From the NCBI RefSeq assembly GCF_000208745.1, contig NC_030855.1, positions 12,015,088 to 12,079,087 of the forward strand: a stretch of DNA of 64,000 bases, in the 5' to 3' direction. Origin of the DNA: Theobroma cacao. Its lineage: Eukaryota > Streptophyta > Magnoliopsida > Malvales > Malvaceae. The translations under genes and the position numbers were made by a program. Under the pieces are notes generated by a model, which was not told the DNA's origin, made no database searches, and saw nothing but the letters and a program-made list of their open reading frames with translations. Below are positions 47,507 to 60,213 of this stretch, piece after piece (the first letter of the stretch is position 1; each line of letters begins with the position of its first letter).

Positions 47507-50342
47507 TGTAAAACCTGACCCTATAAACACATGTAATGACATACATGCACTAAGTAGCATGTTATTACGCTAGTAAAGTCCCTAAGAATAGACGAAACGC
47601 GGTATTGTACCTAACGGTACACTTGAGTTGATTTAACCTCGAACTAGTTCAAATAAGAATCGTAGGATAAAATTTAATATTTTACAGTCCAGGAATGACT
47701 AAAAATGATTGTTAGGAGTTCAAGGGTTCATTTGGAGAAAAATTAGAAATTTTTATGTTTAGGGGTAAAATCGTCATTTTGCTACCTAAGATAATAATTT
47801 GATCACGGAGTAAATTTTTTTACCAAGATTAACTATTTGGAGTATAATTTAATGATAGGAAGTGAAGAATTTCAATTTCGGCAATTTTCAAAACATAAGG
47901 GGCAAAACAATAATTTTGTCACTCCGGGGTAAAATAGTAATTTTCACCACTCAAAACTTGTCAAAATCATAGGATTTATTTGTTTTGGTATGAATAACTA
48001 TGGTATTTTAAGTGGTGAAAAAAATTGAAGTTTAAAGGATGAAATTTTAAAAACGGGCCAATGGAAAAGTGACACATGGCACTTTTTAATGATTTAATAT
48101 TATTTTAAAGGAAAATCAGCCCATTTAAACCCCACATCAGGTGATGGTCAGCCATAAGGAGAAAATAAGAGAGAAAATAGAGAGGAAAGGAAGAAAAGAG
48201 AAAAACCAAAGGAAAAGTAGAAAATTCAAAGGGGAAATAGCGTTTTTCGTCCGTTTACACCTCTAACAGTAAAATTTTTTGACTTTAGATTGATTTCTAC
48301 CTTTCCTATGCCTTTGTTTCCATTTAGCATGCTTGAGGAGAGAGATCAAAAAGTGATATCAAGGGCTGGACAAAATTCAAGGGGGAGGATTTTGAAATTT
48401 TTAGGTTTTGATTTTTAGTTAAATTGATAGTTTTAGTTAGTTAAATGTGTATAGAAATCAAATTGGGCAAGAAAGTATGAAATTCTCACAATACCCACCC
48501 TTGGCCGAATCTTCAATGATGTACAATGATGATGAACTGATTTTTATTCTAAGAGAAATGAAGAGAAAATGATGAAAAATGATTAAATGTGATAGAAAAA
48601 CAAAGTGAAAAATTAACCGAGTAAATGTCCCATTTATGAACGAATTTTTCAGGGAGGAAAATGAGCTGATTTTGGTGATTTTAGAGGGTTATTGGCTGAT
48701 ATTTAATGGTTAGAAATGTTGGAGAGAAAATGGGATAATTTAGAGCTAAAATGGAGCGCGTTAGCAATTTATTGGGTAAAGTGCCAAAAATAGGTTAATA
48801 CTGCGTTTAAGCCATTTTAGGCTATTGCATTTCATACCATGCATTAGTATAGGATTTAAGTCAATTATATAGTGATTTACTATCAATGTGGTGAATTGTG
48901 TAATTTGTGTAATGTGTCTAGGAAGAAAGCCTTCCGATAAAGGTAAGGAAGTCGTACCTGATGAACAGTGATTGGGGCACTTAGAAAGCATTTAATTTGT
49001 ACAAACGGTGAGTAAACCCATTATTATTGTAAATTATCTAGAGTTTATTTTTAAATGCTCTTTATGTATTTTATGAAACGAAAATGAGATTAAAATGGGA
49101 CTTTTGATGTTTTAGAAATAAATGTGATAAATAAATATATTGTGTTGATTATCTGAAATAAGAAACTTTTGATTATGAAATTGATTAAATGGGAGGCTGC
49201 CAATTATCTTGAAAAATGTATTTTCCTATGAATGGCTTATGATATATGAGTATATGTGGCTATATTTTATAATTGCATTAGGAATTTATGTAAGCTATCT
49301 TTTACTATGCAGGCTGGGTAAATAAATAAAAGCCACGTTATACTGTCGAAAATTTATTAAAATTGGTGGGTTTAGTCACTGCAGTGGCGGGTTTCCGTAG
49401 ATTACCTAATAGAGGGGCACGGTAAACCCAGTTATATAGTTACTCCGGATGTAGAGGCGAGGAGGGTAAGTCCCGGGGTAGTGTTAGAGCTCACTTCACG
49501 TCGAACCCCCACGTGAATGTGTAACTCGGCCAACGTCAAGGAACGGCTTGTTTTTAAAACTAACACCTGTTTAACATTTATATATCTTAACAACCTTGGC
49601 AAACTCGGTTAGATGCCTCGACCAAGGTATCTCCGAGGATTAGTTTTTGGCTTGAGCCCTGTTTCTAATAAAAGTCATAAGCCTTAACAACTGTTTTGGT
49701 AAATTACAAATATTTTATGATTTAAGAAATAAATTGAAAACCTTATGAAATAGTTTGTGATTTTTTGTTTAAACTTGCCTCCATTTTACTCGCCTTTAGA
49801 TATTTATGATAATGTCTGTTTACTCATTGGGATTGCAAAAATCTCACCCACCTCTTGTCCAAATATTTCAGGCCTGTGGTAGCTTGTAGATACCCAATTT
49901 TGTCAAGGATTCTAGTTGACCCCTCTATCTCACAGACAACAGGTTACTATCACCAACGCTTGGTGTATTCATGGGCCACTTGTCATTGTAAGTATTATTG
50001 TACATTATAACTTTATAAATTATTGTATGTATGAATTTATTTTACTTACACGTATTTCTATCAATATTGTTTTATATAAAAATGCTATATTTTAATCAAT
50101 AATTTGAATAGTAATATTTGTCTATAAATCCTTTTAAAAAAAAAATTTATCTTTTGATTTACTTGAGTCGGAAACGATTGGTAATTATTTAAAACGGAAT
50201 GTTTAACAACGATTGCTCACAGAAAAGGCAAGAAACTGATACGTAAGCCTTGCGGGGTTCCGATTGGTATTTCAGGTAATGAGTGTAAATCGGGACGTCA
50301 CGACGATTTTCATGGGCCCGAGGGAGTTTCCCGATCGTGACA
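47507..50342 (+). repeat. Tekay 3' LTR
   Basis: 2836 bp, TGTAAAACCTGACCC...CCCGATCGTGACA, the full-length version of the 5' LTR. Confidence 0.92.
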
Positions 50343-50347
50343 CATCG

Positions 50348-51895
50348 TAATCAAACGGATTACTTTTGGTGACAAAACATGAACACCTTTGGTGTGAAAG
50401 AATCCCAGCCACTCAATCGCTTGGCCTCTAATGATGCACACACGATTGCAACGGATCCTTCTCAAGGAGAGAGCTTTATGCCACGGGCTTGTGCTAGCAA
50501 GTGGACAATGATTTGTGCTCTTTTCTTCTTTGATTTCCAGCAAAGAATCAAAGGAGAAGTTTTCAAAAGAAATAAACGTCTCATGAGTGGCAGCACTCAA
50601 GAGATAAATCCTTCTCCTCTAATTAAAAAGAATGGCTATAATGTGATATTTATATCTAGGTTTAACTTATTAAAATTGGCAAAATAAGTCCTTAATATTA
50701 TAATAATTATAATATTTAACCAATGCCTAATTAAACTCTTTTAATTAGGTCCTTAATAGTTAAAACCTAAAATTTGATTTAAGTCTAACTTGAATCATCA
50801 CACTCTCAATTTAATCCAAATTGCAACCTTTGTGTGTGACCCAATAAGTTCCTAACATGTTGGCAATGGAATTGAATTATAATATTATTAATTAATTAAT
50901 TAAAATGAATCATATTCAGTTTTAAATTAACTAATTCAATTCCATAGACCATGATTGGCATCTAGCAATGCATCATGGCCACCCAATTGTTAGGAGAGTC
51001 AAAGGATTCTTTGACAACCTTTCAGTGTATAGTTTTTCAGTGTAATTCATTCCTTCATCATGTATCCTGAAGATGATAAGAGCTTGGTGCAGTGCCTACT
51101 CTTATTGATCTCCATATTTGTTCTTGTAGTTAGATCATTAGCTTTATGGAGACTTATGAAACTCATTTCATAATCTCCTAATCACCTTGGCCAGGGATTT
51201 GATTAAGTTAATATCAACCAAGAACTAATGAGATATTTCCCCTTGAATCACTTGGGGTGATGATTCCTATCTTGACCACTCATCTGCATTCACATGCTTC
51301 ATGATATGCCCAAAAGCATCCTGTTTTGGCATCCTTGGTTAGGCACCCATAGGGATGAAATCAAAGCATAGCACTCCACACATAAGACAACCTGGTGTCT
51401 CAAGTCTAGGGAGTATTTACACAACTGACACATGAGAAGTATTGCATAGACACTTGAGTGAAATACCAAATGCACTTCTCATGGCGGGTCATGTTCAGTG
51501 AACTCGCTCTCCCATGGCAAGCACCCACATGCTAGTTCCAAGTATCTTTACACTTCAACCTATGAGAACAATTGCTTACTTCACAAGGAACATAACATGT
51601 GCCAATCTTTGAGCATTATTGATGCCTTGTCTCAATAATACAATGATCAGGAACTTTTAGGAGCAATGCTTTAATGCACAAGGATCTCATAATTGTATCC
51701 CAATACAATTCCTTTGCAAGGCATATATAGTTCCATGGGCTTTATCTACATAAGTACAAAAAAATAATTAAATTACAAACTTATGGATAAAGAACTACCT
51801 CAATGTTATTATGAATAACAAAATGGCATACATGAATATCTCAAAATTACAATTCCCATACAACCATAGATTGGCTTGTAGGGCTTATACTAACA
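50348..51895 (-). repeat. Angela-like 5' LTR, outer fragment
   Basis: Continues the LTR begun at 39958-40115 and matches 32613-34197, ending cttatactaaca at 51895. It has the 33125-33169 stretch only once. Together the two fragments are about 1.7 kb. Confidence 0.9.
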
Positions 51896-53118
51896 TTAAG
51901 TAGGCCTAAGGAATACATGAATAATGATAAAATAAATGAAGAAGATAGAAACACTGATTATTTTTTAAGTAGGGGCAAAATGGTCATTTTGCATCTCGGG
52001 TCTAAATTTTTACATTTTCATGAACTCGAGTATTTTTAGACTATTATGGACTTGTTTCAGTGTTAAAAGAGTAAAAAGGTTGCACAAAGGATGGGAGGAA
52101 GACAAAGCCACCATGTTAAGGGCATTTTGGTAAATTCAGTGAAAATTGGGATTAACTTGAAGCATAAATATCTAAGCTCCAGCAACTTCCAACAGCTTCG
52201 CCTTCTTCATCCTAACCCTTCTCTTCATTTCACGTTTTCTTCGTTCTACATGGGAGGAAACCTTGAATCCTCCATAAATCTCTCATAGAAAGTCCAAGTT
52301 TCATGCATTTGCTCACTCCTTCGTAGGGTTTTTCATGCTCTTCCACTTTTACACCTCAATAGCTTTCAAAAGTCTTTCTTTAGTACATTCACTCAGTAGC
52401 TGGATGTGTAGAGAGAGAGAGAGAGTGAGTGATTTCCCATATTAGCTTGAACAATTTTGAAAGAGAATTCAACTACAAAGACCATCAAGGTGAGTAATGA
52501 AGTAGAGTTAATTTTTAAGTGTTGAGAATGTCTAGTGATTAGATTTGTGAGTGTTTTATTGTTGAGGTTGTTTATTCAATTTTAGTGTGACTAGAATAGT
52601 GCAAATAATAGTCATTTAATAATAGTTGGAAGCTAGTTAAGGATGACTAGTAGAACTTGATTTAAGAAATAGCTTTCGGAATGGCATTAATGCCAAGTTG
52701 GGTTGATGGCAATGTTGTTGCATGTGATAGGTTCTAAAGAAAACCCGACACCTCTATTCGAAATATTAGTCGAAGCTAGAGCCCACCAAAGCATCAACAA
52801 AGACAGGTGAGTGCACTTGCATAAAAGAATGTTTTGAGATATACACATGTATGTTTGATTGAATCCCCTAAAGCGTTTTATTGGTTCTTTCTTCAAAACT
52901 CTCACGGGAACAAGCCCTTATGAAATGTTTTTATGTTATTAAATGAATAGTGTGATGAATCCATATGTTTCTATATAGTGTAGATATATATATATATATA
53001 TACATATTATGCCATACATGGTACCATTGTGTGACAAATGCAACCGTGCATGTGCGGGGTGAGTGTGCACCTGTCGGTGATGACGGTGGTGAGGGAGATG
53101 GATGGTGATATTGCCTGT

Positions 53119-53216
53119 GTGCACAATGTGGGGGGATGTACAAGATGGCATTATCTGTGCACGATGTGGGGGATACACGCGATGACTCAGCTATGTGCAT
53201 GATGTGGGGGGATGCA
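53119..53216. repeat. Minisatellite in LTR copy C
   Basis: Three units of gtgcacgatgtggggggatgc type beginning near 53119, 53157 and 53194, the reverse complement of the core seen at 7751-7925. Confidence 0.75.
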
Positions 53217-54309
53217 CATGAGCTGGGTGAGATGGGGTGGTATACGAATTGATATATGTTTAGGAATATGTATATGCAATAGAAAGATCATGATTGTAAT
53301 ATGTGATTTTATGACATGATGAATTTTGAAATTTTCCCATTTACTTGCAAATTGATTTTTATTACAACACCAAATAGATGTTTAGTGCAAAAGAGGTCCC
53401 TCTTTATTTAAGTGCCATACTTCTTGCTACAGCGAGAATAGTTTCATGCTACAACGAGAAACATTCTGTTTTTGTTGCTTGAATCTCGTTGCAGCGAGAA
53501 ACTTTCTGTCTTGCATGCTACCTTGTTGGTTTTTGCCACATTTTCCATTTCTTTAACATCATGGATGAGCATGGACTTCCAACATCAAGGAATAAATTAA
53601 TTAAGTTTGAAATGATGGGGTTTGGTGAGAAACCCTCAGCATTGGCGAGAATGACGTTTCGCTGTAGCGAGGACCCGTCGTTTTGCCTGACTTGACTTAC
53701 TTGAATGCTATTAAAGTTTTCATTCTTCTAATCCTTTGTTGTGCATGGACCCTTTATCGTCAAGTGATTAACTCATTAAGGGTTTAATGAGGGGTTTTAA
53801 TAAGAACTAAACTAAATTGCATTGTTTTAAAGATAAATGCATAATGATTTCTTTAAACTTTCCTTATCGTTTGCTTGTTCCCTTCCTTTGTTCACTCACT
53901 GGGTTTATACTCACCATTTTCAACTTCATGTTTTCGGATCAAAAGGCAGCCGGTAACTAGGTCAGGGTGTCCTCGTAGATTTGTGTCCTTGGTAGGTATC
54001 TCGGCATTCAATAGCTGAACTTTCACCCGAGTCTCTCCGTTGGAAGTCGAGTATCCCTTTGGGGTGTATAGACAAACTCGTTGTAAATTATTAAGATAAT
54101 GTTTTAGACAACATATGTATATTTTGTTTAGCAATGCCACTATGTGTTGGGAATGTTTATCGTTATTCCGAATTAAAATTATGAAATGTGATCTTAGCAA
54201 CTTTTGATGGAAATAATGAACAGGTTATATAGATAGGCTTGCTTGGGCTTAGTGGGCTATGTCCATTGGGCCCATACGCCGGTCATGGCTCAGAATTTGG
54301 GTCGTGACA

Positions 54310-54622
54310 TCTTGCCACGTATAACAACTCGTGGCCTTGCCACGTATAATCACAGACCGTGGCCTAGCCACATCTAACAGCCCGTTAGCGACTCAAAGGT
54401 TCTCTAGCTAAAGCCCACTTGTGCACAAAGGTCACACTATCCCAATGTGATATTCGACTTACTCTCGATGCTCTCGGTTTGTCAAAACAACTTTCAAAAC
54501 CAAATCAAATTTTTTGAGACTTTTGCTTTAAATCATTTGAAAACAAGGTTTGATAACCTTTCAAATTGCTCTTCACATTAAAATGCATGGTGTAAACATT
54601 TGTATAAAGATCGGACTAAAAC
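54310..54622 (-). repeat. Third piece of the 4.1-kb LTR, starting with CCACG...CGTGG tandem units
   Basis: 54315-54380 holds about three units of 25-28 bp, of the form CCACGTATAACAACTCGTGG plus a cttg linker, each with an inverted repeat CCACG/CGTGG. The array continues that at 32279-32306. The rest is non-coding LTR. Confidence 0.75.
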
Positions 54623-57407
54623 CTTAGTACCCCGTATTTTGATACGGTGGCTAATAAAGTTTACGGATGCCAATTAAGGTTAAGTACCAAGTTACAAAGA
54701 TTAATTCAGAAGTGAACTTGTGAAATCTCGACCTCTATAGACACATAACTAGAAGTGGACGCGATAATGAGGACCAAGGATAATTTCGTAATTTCTCTTT
54801 GTAGGCTCCTACGAGTGGGTTTTTTTTATGCTATTAAGGTCTAAATAGGCCTAAGGAATGAATGAATGATGTTTATGATGGTAAATAAATGAGGAAGATA
54901 AAAATAATGATAATTTCCATGATAGGGGTAAAATGGTCATTTTGCATCTCGAGTCTAAAGTTTTAAGTTTTGTGAACCCAAGTACCTTTAGACTATTATA
55001 GACTTTGTTTCGGTGTCAAAAGAGCAAAGAGGTTGCACAAAGGATGGGAGGAAGACAAAAACGCCATTAAGGGCATTTTGGTAATTTTGATGGAAATTTG
55101 GATTAACTTGAAGCATAAATATCTGAGCTCCAGCAGCTTCTCCATCTTCTTCTTCCTTCCCTTTCATGTTCCTTTTATCCTCCACGGAAGCTTGCTTTGC
55201 AACTTCCATAACTTTCTCTCTCTAGCTCCAATTTTCATGCTTTTGTGCACTTTTTCATAAAACCTTTGTGCTCTTTCACTCTTTCACTTTAAAACCCTTG
55301 AAAAGTCTTGCTTCCATACTTCCTTTCATTAGCTTGGAGTTTAGAGAGAGAAAGAGGGATTTTTCATGATAGCTTGAGTATTCTTGAGAAAGAATTCAAC
55401 TACAAATCCACCAAAGTGAGTAATGAATGAGGATTGATTTTAGGTTGTTGATAATGGCTAGTAATTGGAGTTGTGAGTTGTTTTATTGTTGAGGTTTGTT
55501 TGTTTAATTCTAGTGATACTAAAGTAGAGAGAATAGATAGCTAATCAAAAGGTAATTGGAAGCTAGTTAGGAATAGCAAGTAGAGCTTGATTTAAGAAAT
55601 AACTTTTAGAAATGTACTTATGCAAATTGGGTTGGTAGTGATGTTGTGTGTGTGTGATAGGTTCCAACGAGGTCTCACATGTCCGTTTGAAGCAATAATT
55701 GAAGTTAGAATCGATTAAAGAATCAACAAGACCGATGAGTGAACTTGCATTTCAAATTTGTTTTGGGAATGTGAATGTATTACACAAAACATTTGAATGA
55801 TTTTAACCAACTTTTCTTTAAAAATGTGTGTCAGGGAATAAGCCCTTGATAAAATGTTTTGATGTTGCTAAAATGTGAAATGTGTAAAAGGATGAATCCA
55901 TGTGCTCCTATATTATGTTGGTATGTATATATATATATATATATGAATATATGTTGTGCATTGATGAATAATGTTGTGTAATGATGTGGACCCAGCTATG
56001 TGTGAGTAGGAGTGTGCATAAGCCGATGCTGCCCTGGTTATGTGCGAGTGGGAGTGCGCATAAGCCAATGTTGACCCAACTATGTACGAGTGAGAGTGCG
56101 CATAAGCCGATGTTGACCCGACTATGTGCGAGTAGGGAGTGCGCATAAATCAATGGTGATGATGACCTAGCTATGACGAAGAATGAAGTGGGGTGGTGTA
56201 CGTGTTTATATATGTATATGTGATAGAAAGTTTATGATTATAATATATGATCAAAATGAATAATGAGAAACTTGATTATTGTCAATGTGTTTACTTTGAT
56301 GTGTAATATGGTAGGAATGAATTTTGTGGCATATGAAAATCCTTTAATTGTTATCTCCCTTAAATCTCGATGCAGCGAGAAACTCTCAGGTGGTGGGGGC
56401 ATAAACCAGCCTTGTTTTTCGCTACAATGAGAAACTCTCAGGTTCTGATGCAGTACTTTTATTTTGATGAAGATTTGACCACCTTAACATTCGAATTAGG
56501 AAAATTTGTAATGTAAAAGTTGTAGCGCTGCCTTTTATCTTTCTAATGGTTCAAAAATAAGGTCAATTGGACTTCTGTAGCGAGAGATATAATAGAAAAA
56601 CTTAAATATATGCAAACTGACATTATTTCTCACTGCAACGAGAACCTTTCTGTTTTGGCCTCCTGAATCTCGCTACAGCGAGAATGAACTTCGCTGCAGT
56701 GAGAAACTTGCTGCCATGCTTGCTACCTTGCTTGATTTTGACATATGTTTCACCCATTTAACTTCATGGATTGATCTTGGGTTTTTGCAACATTATGAGA
56801 TTATTAATCAAGGTTTGAAATGAGGGATTTTTAGAAAGAAACTAAATCAATTGCATTGTTTTTGAAACAAGTGCATCATGATTTCCAAATTCTTCCTATT
56901 GATTGCTTGTTCCCTTCTTATGTTCACTCACTGAGTTTTATACTCACGTTTTTCTAAACTTTATGTTTTTAGATTCGAAGGCAGTTGGGACCTAGACTGA
57001 GTGTCCACGTATGCTCGTCCTCTTGGTAGGTACTATGGCATCTTAGTAGCTGTACCTTTACCCACAGTCACTCCACTGACGGTCAAGAGTCTTATGCTTG
57101 TGTACATGTATAAGTAATGAAGACCACTAAGATTCATGTTAAAAATCAAATATGTATATTTGATTATTGATGCCACTATAAGGTGGCAAATGAGTGATAC
57201 TATGTTAGCATAATACAAATGTGAATATTGGATTGCTATAAAACGTTACTAAAATATTTATAATTGAGAATTGTAATATGTGGTTTTAGAAATGACGGTT
57301 GAGAATGATGATTGGGATTGCATAAAAAAAAAAGGCTTGCTTGGGCTTAGTGGGCTATACCCAATGAGCCCATGCTCCAGTCATGGCTCGGGATTTGGGC
57401 TATGACA
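54623..57407 (+). mobile_element. Solo LTR, family X copy D
   Basis: About 2785 bp, starting near ttagtaccccgtattttgat (TG altered to TT or CT) and ending GGGCTATGACA. The flanks aaacc and aaccg share only aacc, so the target duplication is not clean. It has a TATA-like cataaatatc near 55116, a TA microsatellite at about 55927-55945, a four-unit 42-bp minisatellite and palindromic motifs at 56365, 56418, 56628, 56668 and 56690. No coding sequence. Confidence 0.85.
55989..56157. repeat. Four 42-bp tandem units in LTR copy D
   Basis: Units start at 55989, 56031, 56073 and 56115 with an exact 42-bp period and the wording gacccarctatgtgygagtrg, then agtgcgcataagc. The sequence is unrelated to the 23-bp core at the equivalent place in copies A and C. 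Confidence 0.9.
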
Positions 57408-60213
57408 AACCGGCTCTCAAAAATTTCCTTCTTAGACCATTGAACAAGTACATTTAACTATGCACGTCACACAAAGATACAAGGCACGGATTTGATGCAA
57501 AACATTGCAAAGGGCTTTTTTCCCGGTTCCTAAAATACTTTACTTATATGTATGTATATATATATATAGTATACAGAAACAACTTCCAAATCAATTTGCA
57601 TCCACAATTGCCTATCGTTTCTACCAACTCATGCTTTCCACAATAGTAGTGTATAAATTAATGCAAACTATGCATTCAAATCACTTATCATTTTCTAGCA
57701 ACTCATGCGTTCCACAAAATAGTATAATTGATTACAAATCCATTTAAAAATCACCTACCGAGGCTAACAACTCATGCTATCCACAATTGCTTGTAAAGAA
57801 AACCAACAACGTTTATTAAAAGCATATCAATATATAGTTTATGGAACTTTGGAAATAGACACCCGCTACTCACCTTACAATGGCAGGATACTTCTTTGCC
57901 ACTTATCCAGTTTTGTTTTGTATTCAATCAGCTTGCTGGTCACCCGTTTCCTCTTTTAGTTAATCACCACAGTAATCCTTTTCCACTTACACAATTCCTA
58001 GCAATAAACCAAGCTTAATATACTTAGTATTTATTATTCCCATTTCAGCCCACATTTGCTGCCCTCTGTACCACATTCTTAGTTTTATGCTTTTATATCT
58101 CATTCCATTTTCTTTCTCATTCGAACATTAATCATCATTTTAATAACTCACATCATGCTAGAATCACCATTCTTTCTCAATTAACCGCATATATGGCAGC
58201 AACAATCATTCCAATCTCACTCAATTATTTCTAAATGTACATGCATAATTATCTATCTAACTTTCAATGTTTTATTTCTCAATCCTCCACGCACATTATT
58301 CCTCCTTATTTCTTTCAAATAACATAAAAAGCAAAATTAATATTTCCAACTAGCTCATGCATTTTAGACTCTTTCAACAACCATTATTCCTCACAATGTG
58401 CCTTTCAAGATTCCAATCAACACAACAATAGCCATTTTCTCAAGATCTCTCAACTATACTTAAACCATTATTCATTTTTACTTTTGAGGTTGGTTGATCC
58501 GTACATGCACTCCAATATTCCTCCAAAGCTTTAATCATCAAGCTGCCAACATGTTTCACAAACTATTTCCTTAGCAATTTACCAACTGTAGGCCTTAAAG
58601 CACAATACCATGCTCACCGTTTCTCTTCCACTTTGAATCCATCATGCATCCAAGAGTTTGATGGCTTGCATGTCACTAAATCCTCTCCAGTCAAGCTAAT
58701 CTTTGCTACCACAAACATTTCTTATAGTTACCAACATATTTTCAAAGAACATTCAAGCTAAAGCCATAATCCTTACCTTGTTTCTCTTGTATCTTGAAAC
58801 CAAGCTTTACACCTTCATCAACACTCCATAGTTTCTCTCTTGAATGTTGAAGAGACTCCACAAGATAAAGGAAGGGAACCTCACAATTTCTTCGGATTTT
58901 CTCCCAAAACCGAGTCCTCCTTTGTTTTATCACATTTCTTTCTTGTTTCTTCCTCTTTTCTACCTATTGGGTGGAGTTTCTCAAAGCTCTCTCTTTTTTC
59001 TTTTTTTCTCTCAATGGCTGGCTCTCTCAAGTCTCACCAAGGCCAATTCACATTTCTCTTTCGCCCTTGAATCTTGGTATTTATATGGCCACCCTTTTGA
59101 ACCAATTACAACACATGCACCAATTTACCTTTTGTTTTCATTTGGCCATTTTGCCAACCAATGGTTCTTCATGCACCAATTTCCTCCCTTGTCCATTAGC
59201 CCATTATCTATTCTCACTAAACTTCTCCATCTGCCACCTTCACTCTTCCATCTTTTCTTCCTTTATTATTTATTTCATACACCACCTTTACCTTATATTT
59301 TATTTGGTCATTCATTAATCTATTTAAGTCACATGCATCCCACATTTTTCGTTCCTCATTTGGCCACCTAATGCACCAATCTCTTTACATGGAAATAGAT
59401 TTAGTCTTATTTTTCCTTTTTACTTCACATGGTAAGGGTCCTGCATGTTCCCTACTGCAAGTACATCCTTACATGCATATCTTTGATTGCAATAGTATTT
59501 GTTACATGCATATTCCATTCTCCCACGCAATCTAATTTTCCTTGGTTAGTTAATTTCCATTTTACTTCAAATGTTGAAATTGCACATAAGTCTTCAAATT
59601 TTTCCTTATTTAGCATTTGACCCTCTAAACTTTTCATCATTTACAATTAGGTCTTCCCACATTCTTTTAATTCCAATTTCCTTCTATTTTCCTTCCTTTA
59701 CACTTGTACAAATAAAATATGAAATTGACACTTTATCAAGGTGTCACCACAATATTTAAATATATACTTACTCGTTCTTGCTTTAATTGATAAAGGCACG
59801 CGGGCCCCACTAACGTCGTCCTTCTTCAAAATTCTTTCATTCTTCTTCTCTCCCACTTAGATTAGTCATATAGTCTTCCATCATGACTAATTTCAATAAT
59901 AGATAAAATATTAATATTTTAATATTATTTTAATAATAAAATATTATTTTATTTTAAAATTTTCTACTTGTCTCCTCGGGTCCCAAAATGTCTCACTTTG
60001 TCTCAATTCACTTCCAAATCACCTTTTAACTCGCTAATTCATCCTTGATAAAATATTATTATTTAATTATTATCTTCTTGAGTGTGAAATATTTTATTCT
60101 AAAATATTCTTTTCACCAGTCATCATTCCTTGGCACTTAAATTTATGTCAATTGACCCTTCGTCTTGTCGATAAGGTCATATTGGCTTCCACACGAGGGT
60201 TTGGGGTGTTGCA
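57408..60213 (-). other. Main piece of the 4.1-kb gypsy solo LTR
   Basis: Non-coding and rich in pyrimidines on the plus strand, which produces several overlapping open frames at 58840-59371 that encode only Leu/Phe/Ser/Pro-rich sequence. The minus strand has TATAAATA near 59078-59086 and ends with the LTR start at 60213. A short TA microsatellite lies near 57548-57568. I see no gene. Confidence 0.75.

Larger units (their letters stand above)
40116..50342 (+). mobile_element. Tekay/Del-type chromovirus (Ty3/gypsy), nearly complete but inactive
   Basis: A 10.2-kb plus-strand element: 5' LTR 40116-42462, decayed PBS (42470-42481), gag-pol 42663-47468 with a C-terminal chromodomain-like tail, PPT (about 47490-47500) and 3' LTR 47507-50342. 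The target duplication is TATTG (40111-40115) and CATCG (50343-50347); both differences are C-to-T. The other LTR of the interrupted copia shows the empty site as gatatcgcaatc. It is the innermost and therefore youngest layer of the nest, but it already has several stops and a 5' LTR deletion. Confidence 0.93.
32456..51895 (-). mobile_element. Ty1/copia element (Angela-like), interrupted by a Tekay element
   Basis: From 5' to 3' on the minus strand: 5' LTR (51895-50348 plus 40115-39958), initiator-Met PBS (39945-39956), a leader of about 2.5 kb, a shortened gag, protease, integrase, reverse transcriptase, RNase H, PPT (about 34198-34208) and 3' LTR (34197-32456). The target duplication is CTAAG (32451-32455) and TTAAG (51896-51900). 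LTRs of 1.7 kb with a long leader are as in the Angela/BARE group, so that lineage is inferred. Domain order INT before RT is diagnostic of copia. Confidence 0.88.
32307..54309 (+). mobile_element. Solo LTR, family X copy C, split by an Angela-like copia
   Basis: Pieces are 32307-32455 and 51896-54309. The target duplication is CCTTG (32302-32306) and TCTTG (54310-54314). Joining the pieces restores ggtctaag+taggcctaagga, matching copy D (ggtctaaataggcctaagga). The left end is shortened relative to copies A and D. It carries a TATA-like cataaatatc near 52163, a TA microsatellite near 52984, a three-unit minisatellite at 53119-53216 and palindromic motifs at 53422, 53484 and 53658. Confidence 0.87.
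29334..60213 (-). mobile_element. About 4.1-kb Ty3/gypsy (Tekay-type) solo LTR split into four pieces
   Basis: The termini are TGTAACAACTGC at 29334 and GGGGTGTTGCA at 60213 on the plus strand, so the minus strand starts TGCAACACCCCAAACCC, a Tekay-type LTR start. The target duplication is TGAGG (29329-29333) and TGAAG (60214-60218). Pieces are 29334-29564, 31532-32306, 54310-54622 and 57408-60213; the rest is later insertions. No coding domain is present in the pieces. A minus-strand TATAAATA near 59078-59086 supports the orientation. It interrupts the SIRE-like gag in frame. Confidence 0.82.

Noticed and set aside
55908..56153. Repeat protein-like ORFs with a 14-residue period
   Set aside because: The 42-bp array is a multiple of three, which gives an artificial repeat protein in two frames. 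No start context or domain supports it.
58840..59371. Overlapping ORFs up to 175 codons rich in Leu, Phe, Ser and Pro
   Set aside because: All three frames are open at once because the strand is pyrimidine-rich. It lies inside the 4.1-kb LTR and shows no domain.
29334..60213. Family X copies B, C and D as LTRs of one composite retrotransposon
   Set aside because: Copies B and C each have their own target duplication, and the segments between them join to form one separate LTR that interrupts gag in frame.
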